64,000 nucleotides of DNA from Gammaproteobacteria bacterium (GCA_013178375.1 JABLXQ010000006.1:124001-188000); one strand, 5' to 3'; positions 18,458 through 27,990 are shown, numbered from the stretch's first letter. Notes: generated by a model from the sequence alone, not told the origin. A program made the numbers and translations.

Positions 18458-18512
18458 GCTGCGTTCCTCTTGGTGAATACCCTGTTTCTACACTGCGCAA
18501 GGGGGCAGGTTC

Positions 18513-18526
18513 TTGATCTGGCACAA
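18513..18526 (-). promoter_or_regulatory. Possible Anr/FNR box upstream of nifJ
   Basis: Read on the minus strand this is TTGTGccagATCAA: one perfect half-site (ATCAA) and one with two mismatches. A TAGAAA hexamer at 18490-18485 would put the transcription start near 18478 and the box centre at -41.5. The spacing is convincing but the sequence match is only fair. Confidence 0.4.
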
Positions 18527-18645
18527 GATCGGGAGTTTTGTCGGGGTTGTCCTGTCAGGCCATCCTCCGCGCCTGGTTGCAGGACGGGCCGGAGTCGGTG
18601 CATGCTGTGCGGCGCTGAATTACCCGGAAACCGAAGGATCCTGTC

Positions 18646-19746
18646 ATGAATGCCCGTTTGCGTCCGCTGTTGCGTCCACTCCTTTGTTCGTTGCTGGTCA
18701 GTCTGCTGACCGCCTGTGGCGGTGGTGGTGGGGGCAACGATAGCTGGAACAGCGGCGGTAGCGATGACAGCGATGACGTCGGCAGTTTCGGCGGCTCCGT
18801 CAGCATTGAGAAACGCATCAGCGCGGCCGAAGCCACCGCCGCCAGCAACAGCGCCTGCACGGCCATCGAACCTTTCTATTGGGAAATTGGCGATCGCAGC
18901 GACCGCATCACCGGCAACAGCGAAGGCGACGGCTCCGTTCTGGCCAGCACTGACATGAAAATCGCCTCCGCCAGCAAGTGGATATTTGGCGCCTATGTGC
19001 TGGAAAAGCGCGGCAATGTGCCGACGGATGAGGATATCAAGGCCCTCACCATGCGCACCGGCTACAGCAATTTTCGTTACGGCCTGTGCATCGAGGGCAC
19101 CGAGGTACAGCAGGATACCCTGACGGTACTGCAGTGCTTTGAAAAATCCGCCAGCGGTGGCGCCAACGACGATTACGTGGCGGGGGACGACGGCAAGTTC
19201 AACTACAACGGCGGCCACTTCCAGCACTGGGCGACGCAGAACGGGCTGGAAGATGAAATCAACAGCAGTCTGGCCATTGAACTGGGCGACCAGTTCGGCA
19301 ATGCCTTCCAGCTGGATTTCGATTCGCCCCAGCTGGCGGGCGGCATGTACATGAATGCGCTGAATTATGCGTTCTTCCTGCGCTCGATCCTCAGCGACGA
19401 TCTGTACATGCATGACCGGCTTGGCACCGAGGCAGTCTGCACCAGCCCCGCCGTCTGTCCCGACACCGCCACCTACACACCTATTCCCGACGACGAAGCC
19501 TGGCACTATTCCCTTGGCCACTGGGTGGAAGACGATCCGGTCGTGGGCGATGGCGCTTTCAGCAGCCCCGGTTATTTCGGTTTCTATCCCTGGATCGACG
19601 CGAACAAAAAATGGTATGGCATCGTGGCGCGGGGAGTGGAGCCGGGCAATTTGCTGGAATTTCTGTTTGGCGACACCGCGATGGAATCCGTTGCGTGCGG
19701 CCGCAAGATCCGCAAGGCCTGGCTGAGCGGACAGCAGCAGAACTGA
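18646..19746 (+). CDS. Serine hydrolase-like lipoprotein (beta-lactamase/PBP fold)
   Basis: The 366-residue protein has a lipoprotein signal with lipobox LLTAC (Cys24), then a Gly/Ser/Asp-rich linker to about residue 50. The rest looks like a beta-lactamase/EstB-type serine hydrolase: SASK at 108-111 fits the SxxK nucleophile motif, KFNYNGGHFQHW is a plausible Tyr motif, GGMYMNALNYAFFLRS matches the esterase segment GGMxxxxxDYAxFL, and HYSLGHWVED with WYGIVARGVE resembles the C-terminal strands. Several Cys residues could form periplasmic disulfides. Being a lipoprotein, it should sit at a membrane face. The substrate is unknown. GAAGGAT lies upstream of the ATG. Motif spacing was judged by eye, so the fold call is moderate. 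Confidence 0.6.
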   Translation: MNARLRPLLRPLLCSLLVSLLTACGGGGGGNDSWNSGGSDDSDDVGSFGGSVSIEKRISAAEATAASNSACTAIEPFYWEIGDRSDRITGNSEGDGSVLASTDMKIASASKWIFGAYVLEKRGNVPTDEDIKALTMRTGYSNFRYGLCIEGTEVQQDTLTVLQCFEKSASGGANDDYVAGDDGKFNYNGGHFQHWATQNGLEDEINSSLAIELGDQFGNAFQLDFDSPQLAGGMYMNALNYAFFLRSILSDDLYMHDRLGTEAVCTSPAVCPDTATYTPIPDDEAWHYSLGHWVEDDPVVGDGAFSSPGYFGFYPWIDANKKWYGIVARGVEPGNLLEFLFGDTAMESVACGRKIRKAWLSGQQQN

Positions 19747-19759
19747 AGCTGATCCGGCC

Positions 19760-22267
19760 TCACATATTGCGTTTGGTTCGGGTGGTGGCGGCAGCGCTGG
19801 CCGGATCATCCGGCCAGAAATGTTTCGGATAACGGCCACGCATGTCCTTCGCTACTTCCTTGTAACTGCCGTGCCAGAAGCCCGGCAGATCCCGCGTCAC
19901 CTGAATCGGCCGCTGCGCCGGTGACAATAATTCCAGCAGAATGCGCTGCCCGTTGGGCAGTGTCGGGTGCACATTCAAACCGTAAAATTCCTGCAGCCGC
20001 GCCCGCAACACCGGTCCGTTTTCCGCCAGATAATCCAGTTCCCGCGTGGTGCCCGCAGGCAGTGTGATAGCAGTGGGTGCCTGCGTGTCCAGCGCCTGCC
20101 ACTGATTCCACTCCAGCCGGTTTTTCAGGGCATCGTGCAGATTGATTTTCTGCAGTTCCGCCAGACTGTAAATATTGTTCAGGAACGGCAGCAGCCAGTC
20201 GTGAAGGGATTCGCTCAATGCCGCGCGGGAACAGTCGGGCCACTGATCCGGCTGTTGCCGGTGCAGCCATTGCAGACGCGCCAGCAGCTGCGTGGTGTTG
20301 GCATTCCACGGCAGATCATCGAGCGCATTTTTTTGCAGTGCCTGCAGTAGGCATTGTTGGGCTGCATCCGGCCAGGGTTGCGGCAGACGGCTGCGCTCCA
20401 GCACCAGCGCGCCGAACTGCAGCTGCCGTTCCGCCTCCACCGCGCCACGCTGTTCGTTCCAGCTGATCACTTCCTGTTGCTGTAAATGGGTGGCCAGCGC
20501 AGATTTCAGTTGCGCCAGTGTCAGTGCGCAGGCCAGCCGCACGCGCGGTTCGTTACCGGCGCCATCGGTTTCCAGAATCACCAGATACTGCGAACCGGCC
20601 AGTGCATCGTGGCGACCCAGCTGCACGCCCTTGCCGTTGGTCATGCGATAACGCGACTGGCTGTCGGCGCGCAGCTGGGCAACACGATCGGGAAAGGCCT
20701 GCGCCAGTGCGCCGGCAATATCGGCGTGATCGACGCTGGCGGGATTCCATTTTGTCTGCACGCGCTTCGCGGTCTGCTGTACCAGTTGCTGGATGCGCTG
20801 CCAGGTGCCGCGCTGCAGCTGGCCGTGACCAACGTTGTGAGGCGACGACGACTGCCACAGCGCCAGCCGCAGATGAATATTCGCTTGCCCGTTGTCGCCG
20901 TCGAAACGCAGCGGATCACCTTCCCCCAGCAGGGCGGCGCAGGCAATCGCTGCGCTGGCGGTGTTGTCGCTGCGCTGGCTCCACACCAATTTCGCCAGGC
21001 GAGGATGCATTCCCAGCGCGGTGAGCTGGCGCCCGAGCGCGGTGATGCGTTGCTGCTGATCCAGCGCATCCAGTTCCTGCAGCAGCTGCACGGCGCGGCC
21101 ATAACGGTCGGCGGGCGGCGGATTCAGCAGCGGCAGCGATGACGGATCGGCGCTGCCCCATTGCGCCAGTTCCAGCGCCACCGGCGCCAGATCCGCGTGC
21201 AGGATTTCCGGATCGGTGAACGCCTGCAACTGGGCCTGTGCCGTTTCACTCCACAACCGATAACACACGCCCGGTTCCACCCGGCCCGCCCGGCCCCGAC
21301 GCTGTTCTGCCGACGCGGCGGAAATGGTCTGGGTTTCCAGTCTTTCCATCGCACTGCGTTCGTCATAACGCGCCACCCGCACCAGCCCGCTGTCGATCAC
21401 CACGCGGATGCCCTCGATGGTGACACTGGTCTCCGCCACATTGGTGGACAGCACAATTTTGCGCACGCCATTTTGTGTCGGTGCGATCGCCTGTTCCTGC
21501 ACATCCTGCGGCAGCGATGCATGCAGCAGAAACACCTGCGCGTTTGCCGGCAATCCACTTTCCTCCAGCCGCTGCTTCACCCTTTGCAGTTCGCGCAGGC
21601 CCGGCAGAAATACCAGCAGGTTGCCGCTGTCATTATTCAGTGCACGCAAAATTATATTGGCCGTGTGCTGCTCGGGCCAGGTGTTGACCGGCAATGGCGC
21701 GTAACGGGTTTCCACCGGAAAACAGCGGCCTTCTGATGCCACCAGCGGCGCATCCAGCCAGTGCGACAGCCGCGCGCCGTCCAGCGTGGCGGACATCACG
21801 AGGATTTTCAGTGGATTGCTTTCGTCGCGCAGCGCGCCCTGCGCTTCCAGCGCAAACGCCAGCCCCAGATCCAGATTTACCGAGCGCTCGTGAAATTCAT
21901 CGAAGATCACCAGGCCGATGCCGGACAGTTCCGGGTCCGACTGGATCTGGCGCAGGAAAATGCCTTCGGTGATGACTTCGATGCGGGTGTCGGCACTGAT
22001 TTTCTGGTCGTAACGGGTGCGGTAGCCGACCTGTCCGCCAGGCTTCTCGCCCAGCATGAACGCCATGCGCCGGGCCGCGCCGTACACCGCCAGCCGGCGT
22101 GGCTGGATCAGCAGGATTTTGCCCGCAACCCAGGGCTGCTCCAGCAGGGCCAGCGGTACCCGCGTAGTCTTGCCCGCACCCGGTGGCGCCTGTACCACCA
22201 GACGCGGGTGATCCTGCAGGGACTGCAGCAGGGGGGCAAGGACGGATTCGATGGGCAGCACGGGCAC
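19760..22267 (-). CDS. hrpB: ATP-dependent helicase HrpB
   Basis: The 835-residue protein is the typical length of HrpB. It has Walker A (APPGAGKTTRVPLALL), DEFH in VIFDEFHERSVNLDLGLA, SAT as VMSATLDG, and motif VI (QRRGRAGR), then the helicase-associated and HrpB-specific C-terminal regions ending RGRYPKHFWPDDPA. HrpB is a DExH-box RNA helicase of proteobacteria with a poorly defined role, mentioned in connection with mRNA processing and ribosome assembly. The start is GTG at 22267 with GGAG 5 bases upstream. It is convergent with the lipoprotein gene. Confidence 0.96.
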   Translation of the reverse strand: MPVLPIESVLAPLLQSLQDHPRLVVQAPPGAGKTTRVPLALLEQPWVAGKILLIQPRRLAVYGAARRMAFMLGEKPGGQVGYRTRYDQKISADTRIEVITEGIFLRQIQSDPELSGIGLVIFDEFHERSVNLDLGLAFALEAQGALRDESNPLKILVMSATLDGARLSHWLDAPLVASEGRCFPVETRYAPLPVNTWPEQHTANIILRALNNDSGNLLVFLPGLRELQRVKQRLEESGLPANAQVFLLHASLPQDVQEQAIAPTQNGVRKIVLSTNVAETSVTIEGIRVVIDSGLVRVARYDERSAMERLETQTISAASAEQRRGRAGRVEPGVCYRLWSETAQAQLQAFTDPEILHADLAPVALELAQWGSADPSSLPLLNPPPADRYGRAVQLLQELDALDQQQRITALGRQLTALGMHPRLAKLVWSQRSDNTASAAIACAALLGEGDPLRFDGDNGQANIHLRLALWQSSSPHNVGHGQLQRGTWQRIQQLVQQTAKRVQTKWNPASVDHADIAGALAQAFPDRVAQLRADSQSRYRMTNGKGVQLGRHDALAGSQYLVILETDGAGNEPRVRLACALTLAQLKSALATHLQQQEVISWNEQRGAVEAERQLQFGALVLERSRLPQPWPDAAQQCLLQALQKNALDDLPWNANTTQLLARLQWLHRQQPDQWPDCSRAALSESLHDWLLPFLNNIYSLAELQKINLHDALKNRLEWNQWQALDTQAPTAITLPAGTTRELDYLAENGPVLRARLQEFYGLNVHPTLPNGQRILLELLSPAQRPIQVTRDLPGFWHGSYKEVAKDMRGRYPKHFWPDDPASAAATTRTKRNM

Positions 22268-22392
22268 GGTTACTCCGGAAGCAGGGCCCGTAGTGTAGGC
22301 AATTGGATAGAGGCTGGGAAAGCCCGACCTGTCTTAACGTGTGACAACTGGTTTGGTCAGAATTCAGCGCGGGACGTGGCACCTGAGCACTG

Positions 22393-24270
22393 TCACAGGT
22401 GTTCAAATTCCGCCGGCCAGTGCTGCACCACCCAGAGTGAGCCGCCCAGCGTCAGGTGGCCGTAGTCCCAATGCAGATACTCACCGGTGGGGGTTGTGTG
22501 TACGCAACTTCCTTGCGGACAGATAGTGTCGGTCATCGACACATAGTAGATGCCTTCCTGCGCCGCAAACTCCTGCATCGCCGCATTCAGTTCGAAGCGA
22601 TCGGAGCGCATTTTTTGCGCCAGGAATCCGCTTTCACCATGGACGGCATAAAGCTCCGGAAAAATGCCGTGGTATTCCACCGATGGTCCCACCAGGATCA
22701 GGTGGTCCGTGTGGGGTTTCAGCCAGGCGACGGTCGCTTTCAGTTCTTCGATATCGGACGCTTTCCACTGCGCCGCCAGAATGACTTTCTGCCAGTGCCG
22801 GGACGTCAGCGCCTTGTCGAACCAGTAGGAATGAACGAACTTGCAGCTTTCGCTGTTCTTGGTGACCTTGTTCAGCAGAGGGCGACATCCCGCCGCACTC
22901 AGGAACGAAATCGGCGCGGAACTCCACTGCGTACTGAGGCCGGGATACAGGTGAGCGGAGTGCGAATCGCCGATCAGAAGATTGCTATTTTGCGTGGAGT
23001 CGCCGATGCAATGGCTGACATCCGAATTCCGGTACGGGCGGGCCGTATCAAAAAAGCAGTCGCCCCAGCGGTATTTTTCCTTCGCCACACCGCGCACCTG
23101 CTCCACTCCGGCGTAAAAGGACGAATCCAGGCCATAACGTCCGGGCATGCCATGGGTGGTCATCAGCACCACTGTCACGGCCGTCAGCGCAGCCATGGAT
23201 ATGGCGCCATAGGTGAAGGCCGATTTGCGCGTTGCGACCAGCCGCTTTTTGCGAAAGGGTGTTTCGACAAATTTCAGTGACAGCATCGACAGGATTACGG
23301 CAACCAGCACCGCGGCGGCCAGCGGCCAGGAGAATTGGTCTTCCGACGGAAACACATAGTTGGTGAAGACGATGAGTGGCCAGTGGAAAAGGTACAGCGA
23401 ATACGAAATCAATCCGATCTGGACCATGGGCGGCAGCGACAGCAATTTGCTGGCCGACGTGGCCCTGTCACCGCTGCCGGAATAGATCAGCAGTGCCGCG
23501 CCCAGGCAGGGGGGCAGGGCGTTGTAGCCGGGAAAGGGTGTTTCATCCGTGAAGCTGAAAATGCTGTAGCCGATCAGTGCCAGTCCCGTCCAGGCCAGTA
23601 TTTCGTTCAGCGCCAGCGGCAGATTCTGCCTGCGCCGCTGCAATGCCAGCATCGAACCCAGCAGCAATTCCCACGCCCGTGTGGGCAGCAGGAAAAACGT
23701 TTCGACCGGATATTTCTGCAACGTCCAGCAGCTCAGCGCCAGCGAAAAAACGAAGATGGCGGCAACGGTGGCCATGGGGCGCAGCTTGAGCCTGAACAGC
23801 GCCAGCAACAGCAGCGGAAAGAAAACATAAAACTGTTCCTCCACCGACAGCGACCACATATGCAGCAGCGGATTCACTTCCGACTCGGTAGCGAAATAGT
23901 CCGCTTCCTTGAGAAACTTGATATTCGACAGGAATACCAGCGTGGCCAGCATGCGCTTGCCATAGCTGGTCAGTTCCGACGGCGCCATCAGCAGTAACGC
24001 CAGCACGGTGGACAGCAGCAGCACAGTGAACAACGCGGGAAAAATTCGCCGGATGCGGCGTTCATAAAATGAGGCAATGGAAAAAGTGCCCGCCTGCATT
24101 TCCGCAGCGATGATCTGGGTGATCAGGAAGCCGGAGATGACGAAGAAAATATCAACACCCACGAATCCGCCGGAAATAAAGCCGATATGAGCGTGAAATA
24201 ATACGACGGGCAAAACGGCAATGGCGCGCAGGCCGTCTATATCCTTGCGATAGGTAACGCTGGTCCCCAT
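22393..24270 (-). CDS. OafA/YrhL-type membrane acyltransferase with SGNH domain
   Basis: The 625-residue protein begins with an acyltransferase-3 domain of about 10 membrane helices (YRKDIDGLRAIAVLPVVLFHA, then FVGVDIFFVISGFLIT) that carries the conserved His and Arg of the family. The C-terminal periplasmic part is an SGNH-hydrolase-like domain with LLIGDSHSAHLYPGL and, near the end, DYGHLTLGGS, which supplies the Asp/His pair. Such fusions O-acetylate surface polysaccharide or lipopolysaccharide sugars; the membrane part moves the acetyl group and the SGNH part transfers it. It stands alone, with no polysaccharide genes beside it, so the glycan target is unknown. AAGGAA precedes the ATG. 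Confidence 0.9.
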   Translation of the reverse strand: MGTSVTYRKDIDGLRAIAVLPVVLFHAHIGFISGGFVGVDIFFVISGFLITQIIAAEMQAGTFSIASFYERRIRRIFPALFTVLLLSTVLALLLMAPSELTSYGKRMLATLVFLSNIKFLKEADYFATESEVNPLLHMWSLSVEEQFYVFFPLLLLALFRLKLRPMATVAAIFVFSLALSCWTLQKYPVETFFLLPTRAWELLLGSMLALQRRRQNLPLALNEILAWTGLALIGYSIFSFTDETPFPGYNALPPCLGAALLIYSGSGDRATSASKLLSLPPMVQIGLISYSLYLFHWPLIVFTNYVFPSEDQFSWPLAAAVLVAVILSMLSLKFVETPFRKKRLVATRKSAFTYGAISMAALTAVTVVLMTTHGMPGRYGLDSSFYAGVEQVRGVAKEKYRWGDCFFDTARPYRNSDVSHCIGDSTQNSNLLIGDSHSAHLYPGLSTQWSSAPISFLSAAGCRPLLNKVTKNSESCKFVHSYWFDKALTSRHWQKVILAAQWKASDIEELKATVAWLKPHTDHLILVGPSVEYHGIFPELYAVHGESGFLAQKMRSDRFELNAAMQEFAAQEGIYYVSMTDTICPQGSCVHTTPTGEYLHWDYGHLTLGGSLWVVQHWPAEFEHL

Positions 24271-24466
24271 GACGGATTTCCTTACCGCAGGTGCTCAATG
24301 GCATGCCGACGGTTTACAGTGCGTGATCTTTTAATGCCAAATCAAAGCAAGGTTCAAACCAACTCTGCCCGGAATGCCCGGCTGGACAAGCTCGTGGCGC
24401 CGGGCCCTCATGATATCGGGCGTTCACAACGTCGAATTATCGCCGTCGGCTCAGGGCAGCCCAGCG

Positions 24467-24472
24467 TATAAT
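24467..24472 (+). promoter_or_regulatory. Consensus -10 hexamer before the methyltransferase gene
   Basis: TATAAT is a perfect sigma70 -10 element, although no good -35 is visible. It overlaps the upstream ATG at 24471, so transcription would begin near 24479. This favours the ATG at 24501 as the true start of the following gene. Confidence 0.5.
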
Positions 24473-24500
24473 GCATCGTCCCCATCCGATTGAACATCCC

Positions 24501-25697
24501 ATGTACCTGCGCGACCACTTTGCAGAACTGACCCGCCAGCTTAAAAATTACGCATCCTTCTGGCGCCCCTTTCCCTTCCATGAGCCCCGCCCACCCTGGA
24601 CGGAAGCCCATCCGGATCTGGTGCGTCAGCTGCTGGCGTTGCCGGATGCTGACCTGCACCGCCTGGCCACCATCCCGGAGGAACTGACGGCCTTTCTCAC
24701 TCCGCATCTGCCCTTTGCATCCGACCTGGCGCAGTTGTGCCAGCTGCCGCAATTTACGCAACAGGCCGTGCCGCTGATCTCTCCCCGGCTGCTGGCCGGC
24801 ATTCCCGGTCGCAAGTGGCAGCAGATCGAAGCCTTTGTCGCAGCGCTGCCGCCGGCTCCAATGCCGATACTGGAATGGTGTGCCGGCAAATCCCATCTTG
24901 GCTTTGTGCTGCAGCATTGCAGCGGTCAGCCGGTGACTGCGCTGGAATGGAACGCGGCGCTGGTGGGACAGGCCAACGCGCGGGCGCAACAGTGGCGGTG
25001 CGATCTGCATTCCCACACCATGAATGTTCTGACCCCGGAGGTGGACGCTTTTATTCATCCCGATCAACGGATTGTCGCGCTGCATGCCTGTGGCGATCTG
25101 CATGTGAAATTACTGCAACTGGCCGCGCGCAAGGGCGTGCAGCAAGTGCAGCTGGCGCCCTGCTGCTATCAGAAAACGGCAGACGCGCAGTATCAGCCGC
25201 TGTCACAGACGGCGCGGCAACAACCATTGCCACTGAGCAAACAGGAACTGCATCTGGCAGTGACGGAAACTGTGACGGCGGGCGAATACCAGCAACGCCA
25301 GCGTTTGCGCCTGCAGGCCATGCGACTCGGTTTCGATTGCCTGCAGCGGGACGTGCGTGGCCAGGATGAATTCCTGCCGGTACCGTCGCTGCCGGGGGAG
25401 TGGGCGCGGACGGATTTCAAAACCTTCTGCGAACACTGTGCACAACTGAAATCCCTGACATTACCGGATCAGGTGAATTGGGCCCACTACGAACAGCGTG
25501 GACAACAGCGCCTGCGGGAAGTATCCGCGCTGGATCTGGTGCGCTTCCTGTTCCGGCGGCCACTGGAAATCTGGCTGGCCCTGGATCGCGCGCTGTTTTT
25601 GCAGGAACAGGGTTATCAGGTGGAAATCGGCACTTTTTGTCGCCGCAGCGCCACACCACGCAACATCCTGATTGTTGCAGCGCGCTGCAAACCATAA
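24501..25697 (+). CDS. SAM-dependent methyltransferase (Methyltransf_32-like)
   Basis: The product has about 398 residues. After an N-terminal helical region of about 120 residues it has a Rossmann methyltransferase core: ILEWCAGKSHLGFVLQ is motif I (SAM-binding ExxxGKG-type loop), VTALEWNAALVGQA is motif II, and ALHACGDLH followed by QLAPCCYQ is the catalytic region. The APCCY motif with HACGDL is characteristic of the Methyltransf_32 group, relatives of eukaryotic GSTCD and METTL25, whose substrates are thought to be RNA or protein. A final segment of about 120 residues has several Cys. The earlier ATG at 24471 overlaps a -10 element. It stands alone. Confidence 0.78.
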   Translation: MYLRDHFAELTRQLKNYASFWRPFPFHEPRPPWTEAHPDLVRQLLALPDADLHRLATIPEELTAFLTPHLPFASDLAQLCQLPQFTQQAVPLISPRLLAGIPGRKWQQIEAFVAALPPAPMPILEWCAGKSHLGFVLQHCSGQPVTALEWNAALVGQANARAQQWRCDLHSHTMNVLTPEVDAFIHPDQRIVALHACGDLHVKLLQLAARKGVQQVQLAPCCYQKTADAQYQPLSQTARQQPLPLSKQELHLAVTETVTAGEYQQRQRLRLQAMRLGFDCLQRDVRGQDEFLPVPSLPGEWARTDFKTFCEHCAQLKSLTLPDQVNWAHYEQRGQQRLREVSALDLVRFLFRRPLEIWLALDRALFLQEQGYQVEIGTFCRRSATPRNILIVAARCKP

Positions 25698-25782
25698 CAT
25701 TTTGAAACGCGGGCTGACTGCGATGGCATGATATAGTCACGCCAAATTGTCTTGCCGTTTGCAGTCAGCGAGTTTCGTTTTT

Positions 25783-26619
25783 ATGCCCATCCCGTTGGTC
25801 ATCTTTCACAGCAATTGCCTTGATGGATTTGGCAGCGCTTACGCCGCCTTCACGCATTTTGATATCAAGCTGGGCACCAGCGCGGAATATTTGCCGGCCG
25901 CTCATGGAGATACGCCTCCGGATGCCAGTGGACGCACTGTTTACCTGCTGGATTATGTGTATAAGCGTTCGACCATGGAAACCCTGTGCCGGCAGGCGGA
26001 ACGGGTGATCGTGCTGGTTCACCATATCAGCGCGGTGGAGGATCTGGCCGGACTGGACCAGGAATTCAACAACCTGGAACTGAATCTGGACATGAACCGC
26101 TCCGGCGCGGTGATCACCTGGGAATACTTTCACACGGAGCCCGCGCCCCTGCTGCTGGCCGGTGTGCAGGATCGCGACCTGTGGCGCTTCGAAGTGCCGG
26201 GCAGTCATGATCTGAACGCAGCACTGATGTCGCATCCGTTTTCCTTTCCGGCCTGGCACGAATGGGCCAATGATCCGGTGGCACTGCAGGCACTGATCGA
26301 CGAAGGCAAGGCCATCAACCGTTATCGCGACCAGATGATTGCGCAACACAAGCGCGGTGCCGTGATGGGCAACATTGCCGGCTTCCGCGTACCCATCGTC
26401 AACTGCCCGCGCGCGATTGTCAGCGAATTGCTGGGGGAACTGGCCAAGGGCCAGCCTTTCGCGGCCGGTTACACCGACAAGGGTACCCGCCGTGGCTGGT
26501 CATTGCGGTCCGATGTCGATGGCGAGGATGTGGCCCGCATTGCGGCCGGCTTCGGCGGCGGTGGCCACAAACATGCTGCGGGATTCATGACGGAAACGTC
26601 CGCGCCTGATCTGGGTTGA
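25783..26619 (+). CDS. DHH/DHHA1-family phosphoesterase with altered DHH motif
   Basis: The 278-residue protein has the DHH-family motifs in order: I, FHSNCLDGFGSA; II, LLDYVY; III, LVHHISA; then a DHHA1 domain ending GFGGGGHKHAAGF. Family members are manganese-dependent phosphoesterases or nanoRNases (NrnA-like). The third motif, normally DHH, reads VHH here (V79-H80-H81, codon GTT in place of GAT), so one metal-ligand Asp is missing. The protein may be inactive, use a different ligand, or have a different role. The ATG at 25783 is chosen over an earlier TTG at 25747 because the domain starts at once after it. No operon partner. Confidence 0.75.
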   Translation: MPIPLVIFHSNCLDGFGSAYAAFTHFDIKLGTSAEYLPAAHGDTPPDASGRTVYLLDYVYKRSTMETLCRQAERVIVLVHHISAVEDLAGLDQEFNNLELNLDMNRSGAVITWEYFHTEPAPLLLAGVQDRDLWRFEVPGSHDLNAALMSHPFSFPAWHEWANDPVALQALIDEGKAINRYRDQMIAQHKRGAVMGNIAGFRVPIVNCPRAIVSELLGELAKGQPFAAGYTDKGTRRGWSLRSDVDGEDVARIAAGFGGGGHKHAAGFMTETSAPDLG

Positions 26620-26759
26620 ATCCGGTTCGCAGTAACGCAGGCAATGCGTTGAGGCTGCCGGTTTGCTGACAGCCTGCTACAGTGTCCCCTGATGAGTGAC
26701 AAGGCCGTGCCGCCGCACAAGATGTCCGGTGGCCCATTTGCTTCAGCAGGGTGAATCGC

Positions 26760-27572
26760 ATGTCCCATTCCATTGCACCTGTTTTATACCTGCCTCACGG
26801 CGGTGGCCCGATGCCGTTGTTGGGGGAACCGTCGCATCAGGCGCTGGTGGAATTCCTGCAGGACATTCCGCGCCAGCTTGGCCAGCCTGCTGCGATTCTG
26901 CTGGTCAGCGCGCACTGGGAAACGGCGCAGCCGACTCTGACCAGCGCCGCGCAACCGTCGCTGTTTTACGATTATTACGGCTTCCCGCCGCAGTCCTACT
27001 CGATCGAATACCCCGCACCCGGCGATCCTGCGCTGGCGCAGTCCATCCAACAACTTTTACAGAGCGCCGGATTCGACGCGCAACTGGACGACCAGCGCGG
27101 CTTCGACCACGGCATGTTTATTCCGCTGAAACTCATGTATCCGGCGGCGACCATTCCCGTGGTGCAATTGTCGTTGCTGCACAGCCTCGATCCCGCCGCT
27201 CATATTGCGCTGGGCCGCGCCCTGGCCAGCCTGCGTGAACGCAATGTGCTGGTCGTGGGCTCCGGCATGTCGTTCCACAACATGCAGGCGTTTTTCCATA
27301 CCGCCGCGTCCGAGCAGGGGCGCTGGGCGCGGGAATTCGATGCCTGGCTGCTGGCCACCTGCTGCGATCCGCAGTTGCCGGTGGCGGAGCAGGAGCAACG
27401 TCTTGCGCACTGGGAGCAGGCACCCCACGCCCGCTACAACCATCCCCGCGAAGAGCATTTGCTGCCCCTGCAGGTCTGTTTCGGCGCGGCATCAGTGGCA
27501 TCGCCGGTGGCGGAAGCCGTGTTCCACGCCGAAGTGCTGGGCAAGACGGTGGCCGCGTTTTTGTGGCGCTGA
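26760..27572 (+). CDS. LigB/YgiD-family 4,5-DOPA-extradiol-dioxygenase-like protein
   Basis: The 270-residue protein fits the LigB (class III extradiol dioxygenase) fold in its YgiD/DODA branch: APVLYLPHGGGPMPLL (first His metal ligand), ILLVSAHWETAQPT, GFDHGMFIPLKLMYP and VVGSGMSFHNMQAF, with the late HNPRxEHLLP-type segment YNHPREEHLLPLQV. Plant relatives convert DOPA to betalamic acid; the bacterial substrate is unknown. The ATG at 26760 follows AGGGTGA closely; a GTG at 26751 is possible. It is single, with the DHH gene 140 bases upstream on the same strand. Confidence 0.87.
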   Translation: MSHSIAPVLYLPHGGGPMPLLGEPSHQALVEFLQDIPRQLGQPAAILLVSAHWETAQPTLTSAAQPSLFYDYYGFPPQSYSIEYPAPGDPALAQSIQQLLQSAGFDAQLDDQRGFDHGMFIPLKLMYPAATIPVVQLSLLHSLDPAAHIALGRALASLRERNVLVVGSGMSFHNMQAFFHTAASEQGRWAREFDAWLLATCCDPQLPVAEQEQRLAHWEQAPHARYNHPREEHLLPLQVCFGAASVASPVAEAVFHAEVLGKTVAAFLWR

Positions 27573-27746
27573 TTTGCCTTGGTTTCACGCTCCGCCGCCC
27601 ACAAATCACAATTCGTCATAATCGGACCGGTATCATGCCGCATTCCCCTTGCACACTATCCTCATTCCTGGTGGTGATGGTTTGAAGGAGAATGAGCGCC
27701 TCACTCCATACCCCAGGTTCCTGCTTCAATTAAACGGAGAATTGCC

Positions 27747-27974
27747 ATGAAACGCGTTGCCCTGTCGGTCCTGCTGCTGTCCGTATCCACGGCTTCCTTT
27801 GCTTTCAAACCCTGCGACGAACTGAAATCGGAAATCCAGACCAAGCTGGATGCGAAAGGCGTGGTGAATTACGCGCTGGAAGTGGTGGCCGCAGCGGATG
27901 TGGGCGAGCAGAAAGTGGTGGGCAGCTGCGAAGGTGGCAGCAAGAAAATCGTGTACAGCCGCACCCAGCAGTAA
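27747..27974 (+). CDS. DUF1161 small periplasmic protein
   Basis: The 75-residue protein has a signal peptide ending near TASFA, followed by a short mature part FKPCDELKSEIQTKLDAKGV and two conserved Cys (PCDEL and GSCEGG) that probably form a disulfide. This is the DUF1161 family, of unknown function, represented by short secreted proteins in enterobacteria and pseudomonads. AACGGAG lies 7 bases before the ATG. It ends just before a strong bidirectional terminator. Confidence 0.85.
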   Translation: MKRVALSVLLLSVSTASFAFKPCDELKSEIQTKLDAKGVVNYALEVVAAADVGEQKVVGSCEGGSKKIVYSRTQQ

Positions 27975-27990
27975 GGGTTGCGGACAATCA

